Shown here piece after piece: positions 32,301 to 41,387 of a stretch of 54,923 nt of DNA. Both the position numbers and the translations under genes were made by a program. Origin of the DNA: Obelidium mucronatum (Eukaryota > Chytridiomycota > Chytridiomycetes > Chytridiales > Chytriomycetaceae). The number at the start of each line of letters is the position of its first letter. The first letter of the stretch is position 1. The notes under the pieces are model-generated. The model saw nothing but the letters and a program-made list of their open reading frames with translations, did no database searches and was not told the DNA's origin. The stretch covers positions 1 through 54,923 of the forward strand of contig JAIVFH010000182.1 in NCBI GenBank assembly GCA_025765595.1, given 5' to 3'.

Positions 32301-34288
32301 TCAATGACAGTCATCACGCACAAATCGAAAGAGCGGTCCCGCTTGTGGCAACAGCAATTCGGCAATCCCAGCATGAAGGAGTTCAGCAGCGTACTGCAAT
32401 CATGGAGGGTATTTTGGATGCCAACGAAAAGTTGGACAGTCTGAGCGTAGAAGTCCGAAGCAACAATGCGGCAATCATGAGACTGGACTGTCACATGGCG
32501 GAAGTTTCGCAGGAGCAGCGATTAATTCGAGATGAATACTTGGTAAAGTTCTTCCTTTATTTGTTCTTCCTTTATTTGAAATGCGACTTTTAATGCATTT
32601 CTTCTATAGCGGGTGCAAGCTCTTACTACAAGTTCCCACGCCAGCAGCTTCATGGCTCAAGCGGCTGCATCGATGAACCACGCTGTTGCTTTGAATCAAA
32701 CAGCTATTTTTGTAGGTTCAATGGTGGATCGAACCCCTGAGCAAACAGCAGAAATCTTTGAGCGCGTAACTCCACCTTCGACAGTCTATCCGCTGGCTCC
32801 TACAATGGCCCCACTGCCAACAGCCCCACTGCCAACGGCGGCTCTACGACCAACGGGCTCCGTGTTGCCAAACGAACGCAGTCCAGCAGCGCCCATGGCT
32901 ATGGCTCCTCCCACTGCTGGCGCTCCCACTGCTGGCGCTCCCGCTGCTGCCGCTCCCGCTGCTGCCGCTCCCACTGCTGCTGCGATTGACGGCGATCCAA
33001 ATATCTATCACTTCTTCAAACTGACGAAGGGCAACGAAATATCTCAATGTTTCCACGAATTCGAAACCGGAATCTGTGGGAAGCCATCAGTCATCAGCGT
33101 TGAAAAGGAGCATGGGGTAAAATGGCGGCAGTGGATGGAAGGTGGGAAACGGATCAATAGGAAGACAAAAGTGTATACAACAAGACTCACCATATACAAC
33201 TACATCAAGAAAGCGTCGAAAGATACTGGGTGTAGCGATTTGGTGAGTGTTGCGGAGCTGCAGAAAGAGTTGGATGCGTTTGTGAAGGAAAATTCGAAGA
33301 GAGGCATTGATTCATTTTCTATGAGCCTCAAAGAAAGAATGAAAGGTTAATAAAGTAAATGTTTATTCTTGACAATCGCATTGCCATCGTTCACGTAGTT
33401 TCACAGTTGGACGTTTCGGAATGTTTCGGAATGAGATGGAATTGTCGAAATTAAATTTTTTCGACTCTTCACGAAGCACCCGGTGTTACGTCTTGTGAGT
33501 CGTAACATCCATATACAGAACATATAAATATCTATAAAATATAAACAAACATACTCGAAAGTTTCTTCTTTTCTTCTTCTAGGGTTGTGTACAAAGTTTC
33601 AATGGCTTGGAACTCTGGTTGGCTTGGCCAATATTGTAGGAGGGCGGCCTTGGCACTCCACTTTCTTTCAAGCTCAGGTAAACTTTTCACCGCTTCGCGA
33701 ACATTGTTAATGTGAATAGCTTCACCTACTAATTCGCGTAAGTTGGCCAGCTTTTCTTGCTCCTCGCGAACAGCAGCAGCGGCTTTTTCAGCTGCTTCAG
33801 CTTCAGCACGTCTTTGCTGTTCTCGGAACGCCTTCGCGTCGGCTTCCAATTGGACGCGTTCTTGCTCCAGAACAGAGGCTCTCAAAGCCTCAGCTTCCTT
33901 TTCGCGTTTTGCTTCCTCTAGCTCTTGGCGCAGCTTGGTTAACTACCAGAAAAAAATAAAAATATTAACTTGACTGGGGGTTTGTGGCTTAAAAACAATA
34001 AAAATTTAGGAAGGTAGCATCCCCGGATGTGTTATAGACTAGTGTTCATACAATTCGCGAGACTGAGGAACGCAGTATTTCTGGGGCTGGTAGTTTGTAG
34101 TCGCTGGTGGCTGCCTTTCTCACACGATCAGATTCTACTCTAACTTTCTGGGCCACCACAGTATCCACATCCATGGGTGAAGGGGCCGTGGGTGGTGCCG
34201 GAACAGCCTGAGTGGGGTTGCCTTGTGATGAAACAACTTCAGAAAACTTCTTGGGGTTGTTTGGGGTGGTGCATGTGACATTTTTGAT
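29359..34288 (-). CDS. ORF1: intron-containing coiled-coil gene of the retrotransposon, left copy (intron 2 holds a Crypton)
   Basis: Sense is minus. Exons 34052-34288, 33555-33942, 29495-29695 and 29359-29438. Splice sites are GT-AG and phases agree (0, 1, 1). The first in-frame Met is at about 34174 ('MDVDTVVAQKVRV'), giving ~263 residues; a further upstream exon is possible because the first exon opens after an AG. The protein is dominated by a charged coiled coil (Ala/Glu/Lys/Arg heptads) and ends with a short Asn/Arg-rich tail. No known domain. Intron 2, 138 bp in the right arm, is expanded here by the nested Crypton. A spliced accessory gene upstream of gag recalls the extra ORF of plant Ogre elements by position only. 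Confidence 0.6.
29818..33535 (+). mobile_element. Crypton-type tyrosine-recombinase element (~3.7 kb)
   Basis: Present only in the left arm. The mirror site in the right arm (about 44187-44193) is uninterrupted, so the ends can be read directly: the match to the empty site resumes after about 3,718 bp with only AAA, or at most an ATAAAA-like stretch, shared at both junctions. This fits Crypton integration by recombination rather than a staggered cut with a long TSD. No long terminal repeats. GACTCTTCAC recurs near each end in direct orientation (29827 and 33459). The single gene inside is transcribed opposite to the host retrotransposon. Confidence 0.8.
30013..33350 (+). CDS. Crypton-like tyrosine recombinase with GCR1_C-like C-terminus
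   Basis: Eight exons joined by short GT-AG introns that keep frame throughout: 30013-30507, 30574-30894, 30972-31406, 31456-31617, 31689-31863, 31908-32134, 32183-32542 and 32610-33350, giving about 971 residues. An acidic Ser-rich N-terminus is followed by the recombinase: 'RTNESKTNHFQRAEH' and 'RHRDVMSC' correspond to the Ndc10/Crypton core, then 'HLSR' (His475, Arg478) and Tyr510 in 'LTCYQF', i.e. the HxxR...Y arrangement. A coiled region and a Pro/Ala repeat (about 780-850) lead to residues 860-945, which match GCR1_C: aromatic start, 'CGKPSV', 'KWRQW'. No internal stop; it may be active. The intron before exon 7 has no stop and could be retained. The start is uncertain because the same frame opens upstream at 29938. 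Confidence 0.8.
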
Positions 34289-34415
34289 CTAACTTTTTGT
34301 AAAATTGTCAATCGATAGAAAATCCCCTATTCAGAGGGAAAAAGAGAATTTTTCTTTGTTTTGATAACTGACAAGACAAAAAGAGAGAAAAAGAATTTTC
34401 ACTACTTCCGCATTT

Positions 34416-34500
34416 TAAAAAAAAGGAAGTATGCGCTGGGACTGAACCTCGGGCATTCAATCTCAGAGTTGCAATATTACCAAATGCTAACACTCCATTG
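34416..34500 (-). other. tRNA-like segment with T-run in the retrotransposon leader
   Basis: The minus strand reads an A-box-like TTAGCATTTGGT, a B-box-like GGTTCAGTCCC and then a run of eight T, the usual Pol III stop. A 7-bp acceptor-like stem (GGAGTGT with ATACTTC, two wobbles) can form, but anticodon and T stems are poor. Mirror copy at 43225-43312. Confidence 0.4.
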
Positions 34501-35027
34501 AAGTAATTGGAAATTTCTGCCTTTCTATCATCATTTCAAATTCGCCATATAAATTCGAGACATTTTTGAAATTTCTTCTTTTTCTTTTTCAGTTCTGATA
34601 TCTTGAATCTGCTCTGCCCGCTCTCAGGGGATTCATCTCGACAGTTCTGGGGTCTGGGAGTGCACGCCCTACCTGTTCTCTAGAGATATGAACCTGAGAA
34701 AGGCTGACTGATGAGTCAGATTGACTTGATCGCTATCAATTTGTTCAGTTGTTCCATGTACAACTTGAACAATACACTCCTCGGAGCCATAGTAATCCCA
34801 AGGTAAGTTCTAATTTATTCATCTTCTGTCGCCAGTGATTTAACTATGGATCTTAATTTCTTCTCAGGCGTGAGCCCAAGTGGGATGTTATAATTTGGAA
34901 CAATTAAACTGAATCATTCGATCCTTTTAGATGTGGCTCAAGTGAAGAAATCAGACTTATGACTTTGTGATAACGTTGATGTATTCTGACAGTTCTTTTA
35001 CAGAATTAAAAATAGAAAATATCATAG

Positions 35028-35098
35028 CACGGTTTGGTCATAATGTCATGGTCTGAAGCAGGAACTCTCAGTTCGAATCCCTCTTCCGCTAATTTTAC
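35028..35098 (+). other. tRNA-like segment, antisense in the leader
   Basis: The plus strand shows TAGCACGGTTTGGTC and 35-40 nt later the perfect B-box-like AGTTCGAATCCCT. The mirror copy near 42640-42710 lacks about ten bases of the A-box part. The fold is degenerate. Confidence 0.35.
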
Positions 35099-35305
35099 TT
35101 TTCCATATAAGCAAAACCTGGATCAAACCCTCAGCATACTAAATAACATATTGCTATAAAGCCAGGCAGTTAACTTTCTGCGTGGTTTTAGAATTTATTC
35201 AAAAATAAATACGGTCAAGCCGTAAAGCAGACAAGCTGCAAGAGAGCAAGTCGCAACATTCCGATGCAACCCAATTATAATCGCTTTTAAGGTTGGGCCC
35301 CCCTT

Positions 35306-36349
35306 TGCCAGAAACCGCTTAGGAATTGTTTATTGTTTAACAGTAGTGGCACAGTCCTTTGCCACTAGAGAAAACCAATTAACTAAATTAAAATAAACAC
35401 TCAGCGTATTCCTGGGGATTAGTAAGTTGTGAAATTCCAACGGTCCCTGATATTGGAATCGCTTATCAAAGCTGCCCGCACTGTCTCAAGGCTCAAGGGA
35501 TTAGTAAAACAATAAATAAATAAACGAATAATAACAGAATAAACACATAAATAAATAAATAAATAACTAATTCCCCTCGCATGCTCTTTCCGCTACTTAT
35601 GGTAACTGGAGGAGTCTTCGCGTCAGATCGCGTTCAACAACGCCTCACATCCGCGTCAGATCCTCTCCATCTCTGGTTCAATGACATCACCCAGTCTGTG
35701 CTTCCTGGACTTTCTCGGTTCCCTCGCGCGTGGCCCGTTTCACCCGACTCCATGTGAGGTACGGCTTCCACCCAGTTTCCCGCTATGAGAGGTCCAGTTA
35801 ATCCCTGCGTTAGATCATTACTCGCTGCCGCAGATCCCCAGATTGGCGCTAAAGGTATGACTTGGATCTAGCCCCGCCGCTCTCTTCGAGTGACGCCTAC
35901 CACTAAACCCATTTAGTATCATTGCTTACAAGTATAGAGCCCCTGTGCTGGTCATGTGACGCGTAAACCGCGCCCCCAGCACGTCCTGAGCCTTCAGGAC
36001 GGTGAACCTTGTAGGAAGTGTCTCGCAAGTGCCCCACCAAATCAGTTGGTACGCGTACCCTCTCCGCTGGCCAGTTCAGGGGACCCGGACGTCCCCCTTA
36101 TGGTGCTTTTGGGCTTACGCGTGACTATCCAGTCAGTAGCAATGCTCGCGGAGTTCTTTGAACTGAGTGTCAACTCTGATTCACAACTACTTCACTTTAT
36201 TCAATGTCGATCCCCCGCAAATCTCTCAACCAAAGAGAATAATTACAATAAATGCGAAAGAGATAACGAATGAATAAAAACAACTATTTACAACTGCTAA
36301 CATTAACTCCCGGTTCAAACCCCAGTGAGTGCCCTAGCGGCATCTCACA
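35306..36349 (-). repeat. 5' LTR of the left retrotransposon copy
   Basis: 1,044 bp with TG...CA ends on the sense strand. It interrupts the DUF6589 coding frame after 'ARIQNKN'. The antisense 105-codon frame is at 35956-36273. Confidence 0.95.
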
Positions 36350-37870
36350 ATTCTTGTTTTGAATTCGAGCAAACCAAGCAATAGTTCCTGGAAAGGATGG
36401 CTCCCAGCCCATAGCAGAGACTTGGGCTTTATCAACGGCCATTCCAAGATGAAAATCTCCATAGATGGGCATCAGGTGTTGCAGCTTCTCAACATCAGAG
36501 TTTGCGCTCATTGATTGCAGAGCGAACAGATGTGACTGTCCCCAAATCTCCAAATAAAGGGACTTTTATACATTTCTTGTGCGGAATATTGAAGTCTTTA
36601 GTGTATTGCTCCCCAATCCGAATGGATCCATTGGTAGTCATTTCTTGTTCGTCCATAATGGGCAAAGGCAGGATACCAGTTGGTCTATGGGGGTGGTTAC
36701 GATGGTTGTGCCTTGAAGATAGGTCTTTGAACTCTGTGCATTCTTTGATGATGAGGTTGTAAAATTCATTAAAAGTCTAAGAATGATACCAGGCCAACTC
36801 GCAAGCGTCGGCAACAATATTGGATGGTGATGGCGGCTTAATTGGCACAGCAGGTTGTAGCATTGCTGGATCATGAGTGATAAGAATGAATCCACGTACT
36901 GTTTGGGACACAAGCTGGTTTTGGTTTCCTTGAGTCTTTTGGTATGTCTTGTTGTATCGCTCCACATTGTCGTGGATCAAGAGAATACTATTTGAACGGA
37001 ATGTTTTTGGAATCAGATCGAGAGCTTGCTGTTTCATGTCAACAAGCCAGTCAAGAATTGTATCATTTCCAACTGATACACCCATACTATTTATTAGTTT
37101 TACGATATTCTGCAAAGCGCCATTAGAGTACAAGATCAAACCAATCTCCGACTGCAGAAGATTGTACTTCTGAGATGCAGAAAAAGAATGATTCCAAGGA
37201 TGAGAATAAGCTTTGGTTTTTCATGTCCAACAAGCATTCCGATGAGAGACGAGATAAAGGGCGCACTGGCCTCCCAAGATTCAAGAAGCACACTGACATT
37301 CAAACGGTTAACAACGGTTGGAGTAGCAATATCAACCTTCAGGCATTGGTTGATTTCAATTTTAGAGAGAGCAGATGCATTACTCAAAAGAAAATCGTGT
37401 TGCTTTGGAAGAGGCAAAGCGTTGAAGAGATTCTGCAACAGTTGCAGCTGGTCATCAATGGACAACATGGCCACTCGAGCCTCAATTTCCGGAAATTTGA
37501 AGCTTGCTTTTTGTGCAGCCGCCAATTTTACTGCTGCCATTGCTGCACGGAATTTTGCAGAATGCTCTGATTGTCCAGTTGCATGTAAATGAGTTGTGAA
37601 GGATGATCCTAAATTGGCATCCCGAGAATCGTTCAATCTCTCTTCCAAACTCATGGAAGGGATTGGGTAACCCATTTGATGGGTCGAAAATGGATTTGAT
37701 GTGTTTCTTGTTGGGCGTTGATTGGAAAGAGGAGTTTCCAGTCCAACTGATGCCTTTTTGCGGCTGTGGCTACGTTCAGGTGAAGTTTCGGACTCAGTAC
37801 CAACGTCACTTGGATCTTGAGCCAAAGGGTCGGCCTTGCCCCAAAACATCCCGCGGCTGCCGCGTATCAT
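36350..37870 (-). pseudogene. DUF6589 protein, N-terminal and central part, left copy (split by the LTR element)
   Basis: ATG 37868-37870, 27 bp inside the TIR end. The N-terminal 150 residues are Ser/Pro-rich. Then comes the DUF6589 region: 'NLLQSEIGLILYSNGA' and 'LINSMGVSVGNDTILDWL', 'LLIHDNVERYNK', 'VRGFILITHDP', 'FGDLGTVTSVRSAI' and 'MPIYGDFHLGM'. Frame changes near 37190 fit a ~60-bp intron with a pyrimidine-rich 3' end; another near 36500 looks like a one-base indel. The conserved acidic HDN, GD and GDFH positions after hydrophobic strands would suit an RNase H-like fold (inference). The family is mostly fungal and often repeated in genomes. The rest of the gene is at 18061-18743. Confidence 0.75.
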
Positions 37871-37896
37871 AAATGCAACAGTTGATTTCAGTTGAG

Positions 37897-38300
37897 TTGA
37901 TGTGTTTCCGGACAGAACAACAAAAATGATTTCCAGGTCAAATCAACGTGTCAAACGGTAATAGAATATGTTGATATATTGGATATACTGCAAAAAAAAC
38001 AAGAGATAGGAGCATATAGCGTGTTTTGAGTCCACTGGAGACGTCTGAAACGCGGCCCCACTATTCAAACGGAAACTGTCAGAAACACGTAGCCAAAAGG
38101 CCGCCAAAACTAATAAAATACGTTGAACTACACCTGTGCCGAATTTGAGGAAGATCCATCCGCTGGTTCTTCCGCTACAAAAAATGGAGTTGGCGGGTTT
38201 TGAAGATTGTCGATCAGCCTTCTCGCTGGGGCTCGAAAATGGAAATTTTTTTTATTTTTTCTTTTTGAGAGTTCCGAGAGCAAGGCTGACACTGAGCCTA
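37897..38300 (-). repeat. Right terminal inverted repeat with DUF6589 promoter
   Basis: 404 bp, inverted match of 15532-15927. The 9-bp target duplication follows at 38301-38309. It supplies the 5' region of DUF6589. Confidence 0.85.
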
Positions 38301-38435
38301 CCAAAAATCTGCAAATTTGACCAACAACAAAAAAGTATTGTGAAGTGGGAATTCACTTCACTAGGGTTTCTTTTAGGAAATTCCAATTGGGCTCCCCGGG
38401 AGCCTGTGGCTCCCCCCCCACTCATAGTGAGTCAC

Positions 38436-39308
38436 CAAATAAAGTATGACTCATACTTTTTTTCAAGTAATTTATTGGTAAAGTGACTTCTTTGTTTTTT
38501 TGGACAACCTACAACAACGGGCCACAAGAAGTGACCAAGTGCAGTGACCAGCAGCAAAGACATCTCAGGCTCTGCAAGCTGAGACACTCTCAAAAAAGGG
38601 GATTGCATGTACTCTGGGATCGACAAACAATCTGGCAACACTCTGCCTTGCTCATGAACTGGAAAGCCGCTCACTGTTTCCCTTGGCGCAGATATTTCAA
38701 GCTATATTCACCATGTACTGATATATCTATATCAGTGTTAATAAAGGGTTTTGATTATTCCCAGTGTTTGATGACTGTGCGACCCAGGCCTTGGAAAGGG
38801 GCAAAATCTTCAACCAACCTACACCGCTCAAACAAAAACGACACAAAATGAGTGGGATACATTCCGGGGACTCTATGAGGAAAAGGGGGTTGTATCTTTG
38901 AACCCACCTATGCCTGAGCTTGCTGGAATCACCTCAGGCTGTCATTCGGATCATCTGCGACGAGAAGGAGGTTGTAATTATCAAACCCACCTACGCTCAA
39001 GCAGATGTCAGTTCGAATTGCGTGGCCGTGTTGTGCATCTGTGACGAGATTGTAGTCATTACCTATGTTCGCACCTGCTGTTCGAATCCATCGAACAATA
39101 ATCAGAACAAACAATGATTTTTATCAAGCAGTGCGTTTTAACAAGATGTTTTTATTAATATTTTCGTTCATAGTCTTTGCCAGTCTTTACAAGGTTTATA
39201 GGTATCGGACATGGAGGGAGCCCGAAGGGGGGAGCCGTATAACGCAACTCCTTCTGATTTCTCAAAACGGCTCCCGGGGAGCCGTAGACACTTTGGGCTC
39301 CCCGTGAC
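38436..39308. other. Spacer at the palindrome centre
   Basis: About 870 bp with no counterpart in the arms. 38886-39110 contains imperfect ~80-bp tandem units (GGTTGTA ... AACCCACCTA ... GACGAGA). 39215-39360 has a cluster of GGCTCCC/GGGAGCC inverted motifs running into the right arm. A 65-codon plus frame at 38920-39117 follows the tandem units and is probably a by-product. Confidence 0.7.
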
Positions 39309-39436
39309 TCATTATGACAGGGGAGAGCCGCGGGCTCCCGGGGAGCCCAATTGGAATTTCCTAAAAGAAACCCTAGTGAAGTGAATTCCCACTTCACAAT
39401 ACTTTTTTGTTGTTGGTCAAATTTGCAGATTTTTGG

Positions 39437-39840
39437 TAGGCTCAGTGTCAGCCTTGCTCTCGGAACTCTCAAAAAGAAAAAATAAAAAAAATTTCCATTT
39501 TCGAGCCCCAGCGAGAAGGCTGATCGACAATCTTCAAAACCCGCCAACTCCATTTTTTGTAGCGGAAGAACCAGCGGATGGATCTTCCTCAAATTCGGCA
39601 CAGGTGTAGTTCAACGTATTTTATTAGTTTTGGCGGCCTTTTGGCTACGTGTTTCTGACAGTTTCCGTTTGAATAGTGGGGCCGCGTTTCAGACGTCTCC
39701 AGTGGACTCAAAACACGCTATATGCTCCTATCTCTTGTTTTTTTTGCAGTATATCCAATATATCAACATATTCTATTACCGTTTGACACGTTGATTTGAC
39801 CTGGAAATCATTTTTGTTGTTCTGTCCGGAAACACATCAA
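39437..39840 (+). repeat. Third copy of the TIR (right arm)
   Basis: 404 bp, same content as 37897-38300 inverted, preceded by the target duplication GATTTTTGG at 39428-39436. It drives the right-arm DUF6589 copy, so the two DUF6589 genes are divergent around the spacer. Confidence 0.9.
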
Positions 39841-39866
39841 CTCAACTGAAATCAACTGTTGCATTT

Positions 39867-41387
39867 ATGATACGCGGCAGCCGCGGGATGTTTTGGGGCA
39901 AGGCCGACCCTTTGGCTCAAGATCCAAGTGACGTTGGTACTGAGTCCGAAACTTCACCTGAACGTAGCCACAGCCGCAAAAAGGCATCAGTTGGACTGGA
40001 AACTCCTCTTTCCAATCAACGCCCAACAAGAAACACATCAAATCCATTTTCGACCCATCAAATGGGTTACCCAATCCCTTCCATGAGTTTGGAAGAGAGA
40101 TTGAACGATTCTCGGGATGCCAATTTAGGATCATCCTTCACAACTCATTTACATGCAACTGGACAATCAGAGCATTCTGCAAAATTCCGTGCAGCAATGG
40201 CAGCAGTAAAATTGGCGGCTGCACAAAAAGCAAGCTTCAAATTTCCGGAAATTGAGGCTCGAGTGGCCATGTTGTCCATTGATGACCAGCTGCAACTGTT
40301 GCAGAATCTCTTCAACGCTTTGCCTCTTCCAAAGCAACACGATTTTCTTTTGAGTAATGCATCTGCTCTCTCTAAAATTGAAATCAACCAATGCCTGAAG
40401 GTTGATATTGCTACTCCAACCGTTGTTAACCGTTTGAATGTCAGTGTGCTTCTTGAATCTTGGGAGGCCAGTGCGCCCTTTATCTCGTCTCTCATCGGAA
40501 TGCTTGTTGGACATGAAAAACCAAAGCTTATTCTCATCCTTGGAATCATTCTTTTTCTGCATCTCAGAAGTACAATCTTCTGCAGTCGGAGATTGGTTTG
40601 ATCTTGTACTCTAATGGCGCTTTGCAGAATATCGTAAAACTAATAAATAGTATGGGTGTATCAGTTGGAAATGATACAATTCTTGACTGGCTTGTTGACA
40701 TGAAACAGCAAGCTCTCGATCTGATTCCAAAAACATTCCGTTCAAATAGTATTCTCTTGATCCATGACAATGTGGAGCGATACAACAAGACATACCAAAA
40801 GACTCAAGGAAACCAAAACCAGCTTGTGTCCCAAACAGTACGTGGATTCATTCTTATCACTCATGATCCAGCAATGCTACAACCTGCTGTGCCAATTAAG
40901 CCGCCATCACCATCCAATATTGTTGCCGACGCTTGCGAGTTGGCCTGGTATCATTCTTAGACTTTTAATGAATTTTACAACCTCATCATCAAAGAATGCA
41001 CAGAGTTCAAAGACCTATCTTCAAGGCACAACCATCGTAACCACCCCCATAGACCAACTGGTATCCTGCCTTTGCCCATTATGGATGAACAAGAAATGAC
41101 TACCAATGGATCCATTCGGATTGGGGAGCAATACACTAAAGACTTCAATATTCCGCACAAGAAATGTATAAAAGTCCCTTTATTTGGAGATTTGGGGACA
41201 GTCACATCTGTTCGCTCTGCAATCAATGAGCGCAAACTCTGATGTTGAGAAGCTGCAACACCTGATGCCCATCTATGGAGATTTTCATCTTGGAATGGCC
41301 GTTGATAAAGCCCAAGTCTCTGCTATGGGCTGGGAGCCATCCTTTCCAGGAACTATTGCTTGGTTTGCTCGAATTCAAAACAAGAAT
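39867..41387 (+). pseudogene. DUF6589 protein, 5' part, right copy (cut by the LTR element)
   Basis: Mirror of 36350-37870 with only a few single-base differences. Same start, the same likely intron at about 40503-40563, the same frame change near 41240, and the same truncation by the LTR at 41388. Its C-terminal part would lie beyond the window end. Confidence 0.75.

Larger units (their letters stand above)
34289..35305 (-). other. 5' leader of the retrotransposon, left copy
   Basis: About 1 kb between the 5' LTR and ORF1. It holds two tRNA-like stretches (separate entries) and possible small exons on either strand (see findings). No long ORF. Confidence 0.5.
18744..36349 (-). mobile_element. 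LTR retrotransposon with EEP-endonuclease-bearing Pol, left copy (17.6 kb with nested Crypton)
   Basis: Two direct 1,044-bp LTRs (18744-19787 and 35306-36349) with TG...CA ends on the minus strand bound the element. A 4-bp duplication (ATTC on the plus strand, 18740-18743 and 36350-36353) flanks it. The LTRs differ at only about five noticed positions, so insertion is recent. Sense order: leader with tRNA-like parts, intron-containing ORF1, gag, zinc-knuckle ORF, protease, RT-RNase H, EEP domain, integrase, GPY/F-like module, chromodomain-like tail. Without the Crypton it is about 13.9 kb, large for Ty3. Neither a TGG-type primer site after the 5' LTR nor a purine tract before the 3' LTR is evident. 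Confidence 0.9.
15532..38300. mobile_element. DUF6589/RecQ-helicase two-gene transposon-like element, inflated by nested insertions
   Basis: Terminal inverted repeats of 396 bp (15532-15927) and 404 bp (37897-38300) start with TAGGCTCAGTGTCAGCC and are flanked by the 9-bp direct repeat CCAAAAATC (15523-15531 and 38301-38309). This is a classical sign of transposition. Inside are two convergent genes, a RecQ-like helicase (plus) and a DUF6589 protein (minus), whose stop codons would be only about 25 bp apart without the MITE. Removing the LTR element, the MITE and their target duplications leaves about 4.7 kb. No known transposase is present, so the DUF6589 protein is the candidate transposase (inference). 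The TIR length and 9-bp TSD resemble Mutator-type elements, but the gene content does not. Confidence 0.75.
18799..38435. repeat. Left arm of the large inverted repeat
   Basis: Mirror of 39309-54923. Identity is close to complete in coding and LTR parts, with single-base differences about every kilobase or more. Private features: the Crypton (3.7 kb), a 34-bp deletion near 21098, a one-base deletion near 24462. The match runs outward to the end of the window on the right side, so its true left limit is unknown. Confidence 0.95.

Noticed and set aside
38483..38851. 122-codon frame in the palindrome spacer
   Set aside because: No protein-like composition and no relation to known families seen; likely chance.
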